DNA of 6,005 nt, taken from Candidatus Sodaliphilus fimicaballi. Lineage in GTDB: Bacteria; Bacteroidota; Bacteroidia; Bacteroidales; Muribaculaceae. This document shows, piece by piece, positions 1-5,987 of this stretch. Location: assembly GCA_018065165.1 (NCBI GenBank), contig JAGHTV010000463.1, positions 1 to 6,005 on the forward strand, given 5' to 3'. A program made the translations under genes and the position numbers. The stretch's first letter is position 1. Each line of letters begins with the position of its first letter. The notes under the pieces are model-generated. The model was not told the DNA's origin and searched no databases. It saw nothing but the letters and a program-made list of their open reading frames with translations.

Positions 1-94
1 CTCACTCCCTTGAGCACGGTTCTAAGCGAAGCATAAAATCATTAATAAAATATTTTCTTTTTTACCAGACAATAATAGAATATATATAGAAATT

Positions 95-724
95 ATGAGT
101 ATAGATATTAAAGCTAACAAAGAAGAATTCATTGAGTTGTTGAAGTCTACCGGACGCGAAGGTGTTGAGGACTTGCTCGAGTATCTCGAGGAAGGCAAGA
201 ACGACTTTTTCCGTGCTCCCGCAAGCACTCGTTTCCACCTCAATGAGGAGGGCGGTCTGTGCCAACACTCGCTCAATGTGTGCCATGCAGGCCTCCAGCT
301 GCGTGAGCTTGCCATTGCCGAGCGTCCCGACCTAGAATCGGACCTCTCACGCGAGAGCGTAATAATCGTGACCTTGCTGCACGACATTAACAAGAGCGAC
401 ATATACAAGCCTACGATGAAGAAGGTTAAAGGTGCTTTCGGTATATGGGAGGAAGTTCCCGGTTATGATGTTGATTATAGCAATCTGCCCTTGGGGCATG
501 GCGAGAAATCGGCCATTATGGCCTTGCTCGGCGGTTTGGAAATCTATGAGGAGGAACTCATTGCCATACGCTGGCACATGACAGCTTGGGACCTAGCGTT
601 CCAGAGTCCCGAGGCCAAGAACAACATCAACACCGCACGCGACAAGTATCCGCTGGTGGCATTGCTGCAGCTTGCCGACGGTATGGCTGCCAACATATTT
701 GAATTTACACATAAAAGAGACTAA
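95..724 (+). CDS. HD-domain phosphohydrolase-like protein (uncharacterised family)
   Basis: This 209-residue protein has no signal peptide or membrane segment, so it should be cytoplasmic. It carries a full set of HD-superfamily metal ligands in order: H58 (in GGLCQHSLNV), H96-D97 (LLHDINKS), H135 (PLGHGEKS), H161 (IRWHM) and D195 (LQLADG). The extra histidines between the HD doublet and the final Asp are typical of two-metal HD domains such as that of the 3'-5' exoribonuclease YhaM, but no OB-fold nucleic-acid-binding domain precedes this one. The PLGHGEKS and AIRWHM blocks recall uncharacterised HD proteins of gut bacteria and their phages. From the family I expect hydrolysis of a phosphate ester or nucleotide; the substrate cannot be read from the sequence. 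Residues 1-40 are acidic and probably helical. The ATG at 95 follows an AT-rich leader with no convincing TAnnTTTG promoter or Shine-Dalgarno. The PBP4 gene begins 33 bases downstream. Confidence 0.85.
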   Translation: MSIDIKANKEEFIELLKSTGREGVEDLLEYLEEGKNDFFRAPASTRFHLNEEGGLCQHSLNVCHAGLQLRELAIAERPDLESDLSRESVIIVTLLHDINKSDIYKPTMKKVKGAFGIWEEVPGYDVDYSNLPLGHGEKSAIMALLGGLEIYEEELIAIRWHMTAWDLAFQSPEAKNNINTARDKYPLVALLQLADGMAANIFEFTHKRD

Positions 725-757
725 TTGCTATTTTTTTAGAAGTTTCAATGCATAATT

Positions 758-2251
758 ATGAATAAAAGAGCTTTTTTACTTATTGCGGCTATCGTGCTCG
801 TTGCTTCATGGGCGCGTGCCATTACTGCACAAGAGGCGGTCAACCGCTTTGCATTTGACCCAAGCATGAAGCATGCATCATTGACCGTGATGTTTATGGA
901 TATTGACTCGGGTACCGTTATTGCCGAACACAACCCCGACCTCTCGGTGGGTACTGCTTCAACAATGAAGACCGTAACATCTACCACAGCCCTTGAGGTG
1001 CTAGGTGGCGACTTCCGCTTTGAGACCAAGGTGTATGCCTATGGCAAAGTGCTCAACGACACCCTGCGTGGCAACTTGCTCATCGTTGGTAGCGGTGACC
1101 CCACACTGGGCACTCGCTACATGCGTGGCATTGCAAGCATGCCCAACGAGATAGTGGCGGCATGCCAACAACTTGGCATCAAGGCCATTGACGGTCGTGT
1201 ACTCACAGATACAAGCTTGTATCCAACTATCCCCTATAGCTCATGGTGGGATGCAGGCGACCTGGCACAGGACTATGGTGCTGGTGTTCATTCAATCAAC
1301 TACAAGGACAACTATGTAAAACTCAACTTCAATATCGACCGCAAGGGTGCAATCAAGGATGCTCGCCTCATACCCGAGGTGCCTGGTGTCACCATCGTTG
1401 ACAAGACTCGTCCTGGCGTGCGCAACTTCCTTGAGAGTATGCTTGAATATAGCACACAGGCAATTGCCATTTTGGGTACAACTGCAACTGGCAAGGGCAA
1501 GACCCGTCACAGTTGGGATGTGGTTATACCCAATCCCGAAGCACTTCTCGTTGCCGATGTCGAAAAGGCTCTTGCTGATGCTGGTATCGTCATAAATCAT
1601 AATGAAAAGGCTCTGGGTAACAAGGATAAGACCGTGGTCGAAATCGTCAACCACAAGTCTCCCGTGCTCACCGATATCATTGAGTCGCTGCTCGACCGTA
1701 GCGACAATATGTACACTCACGCTCTGTTGCGTGCTGTGGGTGTGCGTAGTAAAGACTTCATCAATCACGGTGGCGAGGTTAGCAATGCAGGTGTTGCAGT
1801 CGTGCGTCAGGTGTTTAAGAAGTGGGGCGACGACAGCGAGGCTCTGTTCATGAAAGATGGTAGCGGCCTTGCTCGCGTTGACAAGGGCTCTGCTCGCATG
1901 TTCTGCAATATGTTGCGTTATATGGCCGCTCGTGAGTATAACGGCAAGCGTCTCACCGACCTAATGTCGCGTGCTGGCAAGCGTATAGGTTCAATCCTGC
2001 CTACCACTGAGTTGAGCAAGACTATCTCGCTGAAGAGTGGTAGCATGAGCGATGTGCAATGCTTTGTGGGTTACTATCCTGCCGATGCTCCCAAGGTGGC
2101 TTGGTGTATCCTGGCCAACAACTACTCATGCTCTCGCAGCACCTTGCGCGACAACATGGACCGTATGCTCATCGATGTGCTCACACCTCAACCCGAGCCC
2201 GAACCTACACTCGATCCTGCTTTACAGGTTATAGATACCACAAAAGAGTAA
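758..2251 (+). CDS. dacB: PBP4-type D-alanyl-D-alanine carboxypeptidase/endopeptidase (peptidase S13)
   Basis: This 497-residue enzyme should trim peptidoglycan in the periplasm by removing the terminal D-Ala of stem peptides and possibly cutting cross-links. Residues 1-24 form a signal peptide: a short basic start, a hydrophobic core, then an Ala-rich cleavage region near A21 or A24. All three active-site motifs of penicillin-binding enzymes are visible: S68-T-M-K71 with the acylated serine, S315-D-N317, and K426-S-G428 (the KTG box with Ser for Thr, a tolerated variant). The stretch DYGAGVHSINYKDN between motifs one and two is typical of the S13 family, which has a large insertion there. 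The length fits the family (E. coli DacB is about 477 residues). The C-terminus adds a Pro/Glu-rich tail, TPQPEPEPTLDP, after the last expected helix. The start at 758 is supported by the signal peptide. It probably shares a transcript with the HD gene upstream. Confidence 0.95.
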   Translation: MNKRAFLLIAAIVLVASWARAITAQEAVNRFAFDPSMKHASLTVMFMDIDSGTVIAEHNPDLSVGTASTMKTVTSTTALEVLGGDFRFETKVYAYGKVLNDTLRGNLLIVGSGDPTLGTRYMRGIASMPNEIVAACQQLGIKAIDGRVLTDTSLYPTIPYSSWWDAGDLAQDYGAGVHSINYKDNYVKLNFNIDRKGAIKDARLIPEVPGVTIVDKTRPGVRNFLESMLEYSTQAIAILGTTATGKGKTRHSWDVVIPNPEALLVADVEKALADAGIVINHNEKALGNKDKTVVEIVNHKSPVLTDIIESLLDRSDNMYTHALLRAVGVRSKDFINHGGEVSNAGVAVVRQVFKKWGDDSEALFMKDGSGLARVDKGSARMFCNMLRYMAAREYNGKRLTDLMSRAGKRIGSILPTTELSKTISLKSGSMSDVQCFVGYYPADAPKVAWCILANNYSCSRSTLRDNMDRMLIDVLTPQPEPEPTLDPALQVIDTTKE

Positions 2252-2304
2252 GCATAACCACATATAATGTAAAGTGGGTGTGTCATAATGTAAGAATGGT
2301 GGGC

Positions 2305-2317
2305 GCGCTGTAAGCGC
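2305..2317. other. Hairpin 1 of the palindromic element (5-bp stem, GTA loop)
   Basis: GCGCT and AGCGC pair perfectly around a three-base loop. This is the first of three tandem triloop hairpins inside the 2271-2430 element. It is too short to stand as a terminator alone and is listed because the repeated architecture defines the element. Confidence 0.6.
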
Positions 2318-2331
2318 AGTGTCGCTATTAG

Positions 2332-2350
2332 CCCAGGGCAACGCCCTGGG
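2332..2350. other. Hairpin 2 of the palindromic element (8-bp stem, AAC loop)
   Basis: CCCAGGGC and GCCCTGGG pair perfectly over eight GC-rich base pairs around AAC. On the plus strand a further G-U pair is possible at 2331/2351. It is the strongest inner fold of the element and lies near its centre. Confidence 0.75.
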
Positions 2351-2371
2351 TAACTGGTACAAAGAGAAAGC

Positions 2372-2384
2372 GCCCTGCAAGGGC
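2372..2384. other. Hairpin 3 of the palindromic element (5-bp stem, GCA loop)
   Basis: GCCCT and AGGGC pair perfectly around GCA. The stem bases echo those of hairpin 2 (GCCCT/AGGGC), which suggests that the inner part of the element arose by duplication of one palindromic unit. That origin is inference. Confidence 0.6.
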
Positions 2385-2440
2385 AAAAGATTTGTTGCCA
2401 TAAAATAACGCATTATGACACACCCTCTTTGTTGTTGCTG

Positions 2441-3346
2441 TTATGATTGTTTGACAATGTCAAGTATTGTGGCAATCGAGGTTGCTGGATGCAGCCACTT
2501 AATAGATGGGTAGCGGGCAAGCCAGGTCAGTTGCTTCTTGGCATAGACACGGGTGTTCTTTTTAATTCGCTCGCGAGCGGTAACATAATCCATTGTCCCA
2601 TCAAAGTATGCAAACATCTCCTTCATGCCCACAGTGTTGAGCGAGTTGAGGTGACGCAGGTGTAACACGCTGCGAGCTTCTTGCTCAAGTCCTTGTTCCA
2701 TCATGAGGTCTACACGACGATTGATGCGGTCAAAGAGCAGAGGACGCTCCATGTTCAGACCTATCTTCACGATGTTGAAATCGCGTTGCTTAGCTTGTCC
2801 TGTGCGCAGGCTAGAGTAGGGCACACCCGTTTGTCGGCAAATCTCTATGGCGTGTACCACACGGCGCGTGTTGCACTTGTCAACCTGCGCATAGTACTCG
2901 GGGTCAATTATCTCAAGCTCGGCAAGCAGCCCCTCGAGGCCTATATTGTCAAGGTCGCGTAGCACGCGAGCACGCAGGTCATCGCTGATGTTGGGTATCT
3001 CATCAATGCCACGGCACACGGCGTCGACATACATCATCGAACCTCCGCACATCACCACATAGTCGCTGTGTTGCCACAGTGTGGGCAGCAGGTGCATTAC
3101 GTCGGCCTCATACTGCGCTGCGCTGTAGTACTCGTCAAGTTCGCGAAACTCTACAAAGTGATGCTTTGCCAGGGCTTGCTCCTCGGCCGTGGGTGCAGCG
3201 GTGCATATGGGTATGTGGCGAAATATCTGCCTGGAGTCGGCATTTACAATGTCACACCCTAGCGTGCGTGCCAGTTCTATGGACACACGGGTCTTGCCCA
3301 CGGCTGTGGGGCCGGTAATCACTATGAGGGTGTGCTGATGATTCAT
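2441..3346 (-). CDS. miaA: tRNA (adenosine37-N6)-dimethylallyltransferase MiaA
   Basis: MiaA transfers a dimethylallyl group from DMAPP to N6 of A37 in tRNAs that read UNN codons, giving i6A, usually thiomethylated later by MiaB. The 301-residue length is normal. Visible motifs are the P-loop G12-PTAVGK-T19, the D37-S-R-Q40 segment with the usual catalytic Asp, GGSMMYVDA at 101-109, and the C-terminal RVYAKKQLTWLARYP block at 266-280. The stretch after DSRQ (IPI.TAAPT) and DEYYSAAQYEAD have the Bacteroidetes form. One oddity is C48 in IPICTAAPT, where the family normally has Gly (GTA-P); the codon is TGC, one base from GGC. Several Bacteroides genomes carry two MiaA paralogues, and I cannot tell which this would be. 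The gene stands alone on its strand with its own predicted promoter, converging on the PBP4 gene. Confidence 0.96.
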   Translation of the reverse strand: MNHQHTLIVITGPTAVGKTRVSIELARTLGCDIVNADSRQIFRHIPICTAAPTAEEQALAKHHFVEFRELDEYYSAAQYEADVMHLLPTLWQHSDYVVMCGGSMMYVDAVCRGIDEIPNISDDLRARVLRDLDNIGLEGLLAELEIIDPEYYAQVDKCNTRRVVHAIEICRQTGVPYSSLRTGQAKQRDFNIVKIGLNMERPLLFDRINRRVDLMMEQGLEQEARSVLHLRHLNSLNTVGMKEMFAYFDGTMDYVTARERIKKNTRVYAKKQLTWLARYPSIKWLHPATSIATILDIVKQS

Positions 3347-3367
3347 TGCTGCATTGCGTTTTCAGTG

Positions 3368-3375
3368 CAAAGATA
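3368..3375 (-). promoter_or_regulatory. Predicted Bacteroidetes -7 element (TATCTTTG) for miaA
   Basis: Read on the minus strand the bases are TATCTTTG, a full match to the Bacteroidetes consensus TAnnTTTG. It lies 21 bases before the miaA ATG, implying a leader of only about 15 bases. The nearest TTG that could act as the -33 element is the complement of 3399-3401, giving a 23-base spacer, longer than the usual 19-21, so the -33 part is weak. Confidence 0.6.
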
Positions 3376-3416
3376 GTAAATTTTGCGTGGCTTTATACCA
3401 ACTTTTGCCACATTAA

Positions 3417-3447
3417 TTGCACAATTCAATCTTGTTATATACCTTTG
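3417..3447 (+). promoter_or_regulatory. Predicted Bacteroidetes promoter (TTG-N20-TACCTTTG) for the CE7-like esterase operon
   Basis: TTG at 3417-3419, a 20-base spacer and TACCTTTG at 3440-3447 match the Bacteroidetes primary sigma factor consensus (TTG, 19-21 bases, TAnnTTTG). The ATG of the esterase gene is 22 bases beyond the -7 box, so the leader would be about 15 bases. It should drive the esterase and probably the AI-2E family gene. No operator or sigma/anti-sigma signature is visible beside it. Confidence 0.75.
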
Positions 3448-3469
3448 CGTTAAATAAACTCGCATTAAT

Positions 3470-4759
3470 ATGAAACAGGTAGTTACTTTTATGATGATTT
3501 TAGTGGCGTCGATGGCTATGGCACAGTCTTCAAGCCACAAGTATATAACTGTTGTTGCCGAACCTGACCATGCCGACTGGATGTACAAAGTGGGGGAGAC
3601 CGCAACATTCACTGCTTATGCAATCAAGGAAAATGTGCGTATGACCAATACTGAGATTACATACAGCTATGGTCCCGACAAACTTGATGCTACTTACACT
3701 GGCAAGGTTAAGACCGACAAAAACGGCAAGGCTACTTTTAAGGTGCCAGGTATGAAGGCTCCTGGCTTCACATCGGTTCGCGTCAAGGTTAACTACGAGG
3801 GCGAGGATTACGCCTCGATGACCAACATCGGTTTTGATCCCTATAAGCTTGAGCCCACCACTACTATGCCAGCCGACTTCAACGAATTCTGGGACAACTC
3901 GATGGAAAAGGCATCAAAGGTGCCCATGGATGTAATCGTGCGTCACAACGACAAGGAGAGTAACGCTACTATCGATGTTTATTATGTACGCATTCAGTCT
4001 TATCGCAAGGGTAACTACGTATATGGAGTTCTCTCCGTGCCCAAGACTCCTGGTCGCAAGCCTGCCATCTTGCGTTTGCCTGGTGCTGCAGTACGCCAGT
4101 TCCATGGTCCCAGCGATCTTGCCTACGAGGGCTTTGTGGTGCTCGAGATTGGCGTTCACGGCATCCCTGTTGACCAAGACGAGGAAATCTACCATCAGCT
4201 CGAGAGCGGTGCACTCTCGGGCTACACAGCACAGGGCATCGACAATCGCGACACATATTATTATAAGCGTTCTATCCTAGGTTGTGTACGTGCCATCGAC
4301 TACCTGTGTTCACGCGACGATGTTGACGCGTCACGCATTGCAACCTACGGCGGTAGCCAGGGTGGTATGCTCTCAATCATGACAGCATCGCTCGACAAGC
4401 GTGTGAAGTGCCTCTTTGCTTACTTCCCTGCATTCTGCGAGCTTGGTGGTTACTATTATGGTCGTGCCGGTGGTTGGCCTCACATGTTCCGCAATCCCAA
4501 CGAGCCCAACATTCAAGCCCGACTCGAAGTGTCTCGCTATTACGACACAGTCAACTTTGCTCGCCGTCTCAAGGCTCCTGGTTTCTACGCTTGGGGATTT
4601 AACGACCCTGCTTGCTGTCCCACAAGCACATTCAGTGCCTATAATGTGATTACTGCTCCCAAACAGCTCCATGTGGGCCGCGACACTGGCCACTGGCTGT
4701 ATCCATGGCAAACGGCTAAGGCTCTCAAGTGGCTCAAGCAGCAACTCGATGTTAAATAA
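3470..4759 (+). CDS. Secreted acetyl-xylan-esterase-like hydrolase (AXE1/CE7-related) with N-terminal Ig-like domain
   Basis: This 429-residue alpha/beta hydrolase is probably periplasmic. Residues 1-18 are a signal peptide ending in AMA before Q19; there is no lipobox cysteine. Residues about 24-125 look like an Ig-like beta domain (alternating strands, NGKATFKVPGM). The catalytic part begins with PADFNEFW (134-141), the usual CE7 opening. The nucleophile is S296 in YGGSQGG, with D379 in WGFNDP and H408 in DTGHWLY; the Asp-to-His spacing of 29 equals that known for CE7 enzymes. Two hallmarks differ. The RGQ oxyanion motif is replaced by V229-H-G231 (IGVHGIPVD), and the catalytic His is followed by Trp, not the Glu of the HE motif. 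An esterase acting on acetylated sugars is therefore likely but not certain. No glycoside hydrolase or SusC/D genes lie alongside. The AI-2E gene follows after 26 bases. Confidence 0.88.
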   Translation: MKQVVTFMMILVASMAMAQSSSHKYITVVAEPDHADWMYKVGETATFTAYAIKENVRMTNTEITYSYGPDKLDATYTGKVKTDKNGKATFKVPGMKAPGFTSVRVKVNYEGEDYASMTNIGFDPYKLEPTTTMPADFNEFWDNSMEKASKVPMDVIVRHNDKESNATIDVYYVRIQSYRKGNYVYGVLSVPKTPGRKPAILRLPGAAVRQFHGPSDLAYEGFVVLEIGVHGIPVDQDEEIYHQLESGALSGYTAQGIDNRDTYYYKRSILGCVRAIDYLCSRDDVDASRIATYGGSQGGMLSIMTASLDKRVKCLFAYFPAFCELGGYYYGRAGGWPHMFRNPNEPNIQARLEVSRYYDTVNFARRLKAPGFYAWGFNDPACCPTSTFSAYNVITAPKQLHVGRDTGHWLYPWQTAKALKWLKQQLDVK

Positions 4760-4785
4760 CACACACACAATCCTATCATCGTAAT

Positions 4786-5886
4786 ATGGAAACCGTAAAG
4801 AAGTATGATTTAGACCGAGTGACCAGGCTGGTGATAACAGTTGCAACTATTGCATTGGCTATTTTCCTTATACAGTTCCTGTCACCAGTGCTCATGCCAT
4901 TTCTCATTGGCTTTGTATTGGCCTATATGATTAACCCTGCCGTGCAGTTCTTGCAGAAGGTTACTCGCATCAAGAACCGTGGTGTGGTAGTTGTCCTCAC
5001 GTTGCTGCTCATTATAGCTGTGCTTACTCTGGTATGCTGGTTCTTGATTCCTTATTTTATCGATGAGTTGACCAGCATGACCAAGATGCTCACTGCCTAT
5101 GCCAAGTCATCGTTCAAGATCCCTTATTTGCCAGCATCGGTACATTCTTTCATCCGTCGCAACATCGATGTCAACAACCTTGCCAATATGCTCAGTCAGG
5201 AGCAATGGGAACAGCTTGCCAAGCAGGTCGCTAATGGCACGTGGTCGGTAGTGGGCGAGACTATGAGTGTCATACTCAGCATTGTGTCATCGCTCATTGT
5301 GTTGCTGTACATGTTCTTCGTGTTGCTCGACTTTGAGAAACTGTCGCGTAGCTTCAAGGCTGCCATCCCCAAGCAATATCGTCACATGTCACTGCGTGTT
5401 CTCGACGATGTCCAGAACACAATGAGCCGCTACTTCCGCGGTCAGGCACTGGTGTCGCTGTTCGTTGGTATTATCTTTGCCATCGAGTTTTACATCATCG
5501 GTTTGCCCATGGCAATCATCTTTGGTTTGTCTATTGGCGTGCTCAACATGGTACCATACCTGCAACTTGTTTCCATCCCCTTTGCCGCTTTCTTGTGCCT
5601 CGTGGCATCGGTAGCTACAGGAGGCAGCTTCTGGGTGCTCTTTGGTTGGACATTTGGTGCTTATTGCCTGTGTCAGGTGATTCAAGACCTTGTGCTTATT
5701 CCTGCCATCATGAAGTCGCAGATGGGACTCAATCCGGCAATCATCTTCCTGGCATTGTCATTGTGGGCCTATGTGCTGGGATTCATCGGCCTCATCATCG
5801 CCTTGCCACTCACCACGCTCATCATCTCGTATTATTGCGAGTTTGTGCTTCATCAGCCCAACCCGTTGCGCAAGCGTAGAAAATAA
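4786..5886 (+). CDS. AI-2E/PerM family (UPF0118) multi-pass membrane protein
   Basis: This 366-residue inner-membrane protein has the pattern of the AI-2E transporter family (PF01594). Hydrophobic segments lie near 15-31, 35-56 and 66-90, then a soluble stretch of about 65 residues (92-156), then segments near 158-181, 221-239, 242-278, 283-307 and 318-352, for about eight spans. Family landmarks are YFRGQ (216-220), GLPMAIIFG (239-247), VPYLQLVSIP (256-265), NPAII (316-320) and GFIGLIIALPL (332-342). The basic tail (LRKRRK) fits a cytoplasmic C-terminus. Members include TqsA, reported to export autoinducer-2, and others reported as Na+/H+ antiporters, so the substrate here cannot be assigned. 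Length is typical. The start at 4786 lies 26 bases after the esterase stop with no promoter between, so the pair is probably one transcript. The stop codon is part of a 12-base tandem repeat. Confidence 0.92.
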   Translation: METVKKYDLDRVTRLVITVATIALAIFLIQFLSPVLMPFLIGFVLAYMINPAVQFLQKVTRIKNRGVVVVLTLLLIIAVLTLVCWFLIPYFIDELTSMTKMLTAYAKSSFKIPYLPASVHSFIRRNIDVNNLANMLSQEQWEQLAKQVANGTWSVVGETMSVILSIVSSLIVLLYMFFVLLDFEKLSRSFKAAIPKQYRHMSLRVLDDVQNTMSRYFRGQALVSLFVGIIFAIEFYIIGLPMAIIFGLSIGVLNMVPYLQLVSIPFAAFLCLVASVATGGSFWVLFGWTFGAYCLCQVIQDLVLIPAIMKSQMGLNPAIIFLALSLWAYVLGFIGLIIALPLTTLIISYYCEFVLHQPNPLRKRRK

Positions 5887-5907
5887 CGTAAACGCTAACG
5901 TAAACGC
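5884..5907. repeat. Perfect 12-bp tandem repeat (2 copies) beginning at the stop codon
   Basis: TAACGTAAACGC occurs twice head to tail, at 5884-5895 and 5896-5907; the first TAA is the stop codon of the AI-2E family gene. The window ends in CGCTAACG (5998-6005), which could be the start of another copy beyond the edge. The function is unknown. Confidence 0.8.
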
Positions 5908-5927
5908 AAAAACTTGCAGCCACCGTT

Positions 5928-5947
5928 CCTTGAGCGTTCACTCAGGG
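5928..5947. other. Weak 7-bp hairpin downstream of the AI-2E family gene
   Basis: CCTTGAG and CTCAGGG can pair around a six-base loop (5935-5940), with one G-U pair when read as plus-strand RNA. No T-run follows. It could contribute to ending the transcript, but the support is slight. Confidence 0.3.
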
Positions 5948-5968
5948 TTAGCGCTATACTGCAGTGTG

Positions 5969-5987
5969 CCTTGCGATAATCGCAAGG
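5969..5987. terminator. Perfect 8-bp hairpin with TAA loop, possible transcript end
   Basis: CCTTGCGA and TCGCAAGG pair perfectly around TAA. It lies 83 bases after the AI-2E family stop codon, where a transcript end would be expected, but the following bases (TAAATGCC) are not a T-tract, so intrinsic termination is doubtful. It may instead belong to a repeat family like the triloop hairpins at 2305-2384. The hairpin is certain; the terminator role is a guess. Confidence 0.35.

Larger units (their letters stand above)
2271..2430. repeat. 160-bp MITE/REP-like palindromic element with 20-bp terminal inverted repeats
   Basis: The left end (2271-2290) and the reverse complement of the right end (2411-2430) agree at 19 of 20 positions, sharing AAAG, one variable base (T or A), then GGGTGTGTCATAATG. 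Between them lie three short hairpins, each with a three-base loop (2305-2317, 2332-2350, 2372-2384). The element encodes no transposase and fills most of the gap between two convergent genes, starting 19 bases after the PBP4 stop and ending 10 bases before the miaA stop codon. The only possible target duplication is a GT dinucleotide at 2269-2270 and 2431-2432, too short to be meaningful. Inner motifs of the type CCCAGGGC-AAC-GCCCTGGG look like interspersed repeats I associate with Bacteroidales genomes. Calling it mobile is inference; the inverted ends and hairpins are direct observation. Confidence 0.75.

Noticed and set aside
12..33. GGTTCTAAGC looked like a tRNA T-loop
   Set aside because: The flanking bases do not form a five-base T-stem (only the innermost pair fits), position 57 is not a purine, and no acceptor end follows.
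1..36. Open frame from the window edge ending in LTPLSTVLSEA and a TAA at 34-36, possibly the C-terminus of an upstream gene
   Set aside because: Only eleven codons are visible, too few to tell a real gene end from chance.
729..736. TATTTTTT before the PBP4 gene as a -7 promoter element
   Set aside because: The invariant final G is missing and the nearest TTG is about 27 bases upstream, so it does not fit the TTG-N19-21-TAnnTTTG pattern.
1292..1768. 158-codon minus-strand open frame inside the PBP4 gene
   Set aside because: It lies opposite a clear gene with all catalytic motifs, has no recognisable domain, and is explained by complementary-strand codon bias.
2222..2413. 63-codon minus-strand open frame with a segment reading LPLQGAFSLYQLPRALPWA
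   Set aside because: It lies almost wholly within the palindromic element. The peptide is what the inner repeats spell when translated; it has no domain or supporting start signal, so it is a repeat-derived spurious frame.
4373..4846. 157-codon minus-strand open frame spanning the esterase end and the AI-2E start
   Set aside because: It overlaps two well-supported genes on the other strand and shows no domain, signal peptide or promoter.
3470..5886. Polysaccharide utilisation locus built around the esterase
   Set aside because: There is no SusC/SusD pair, glycoside hydrolase or hybrid two-component regulator in the window; the neighbours are miaA and an AI-2E family protein.
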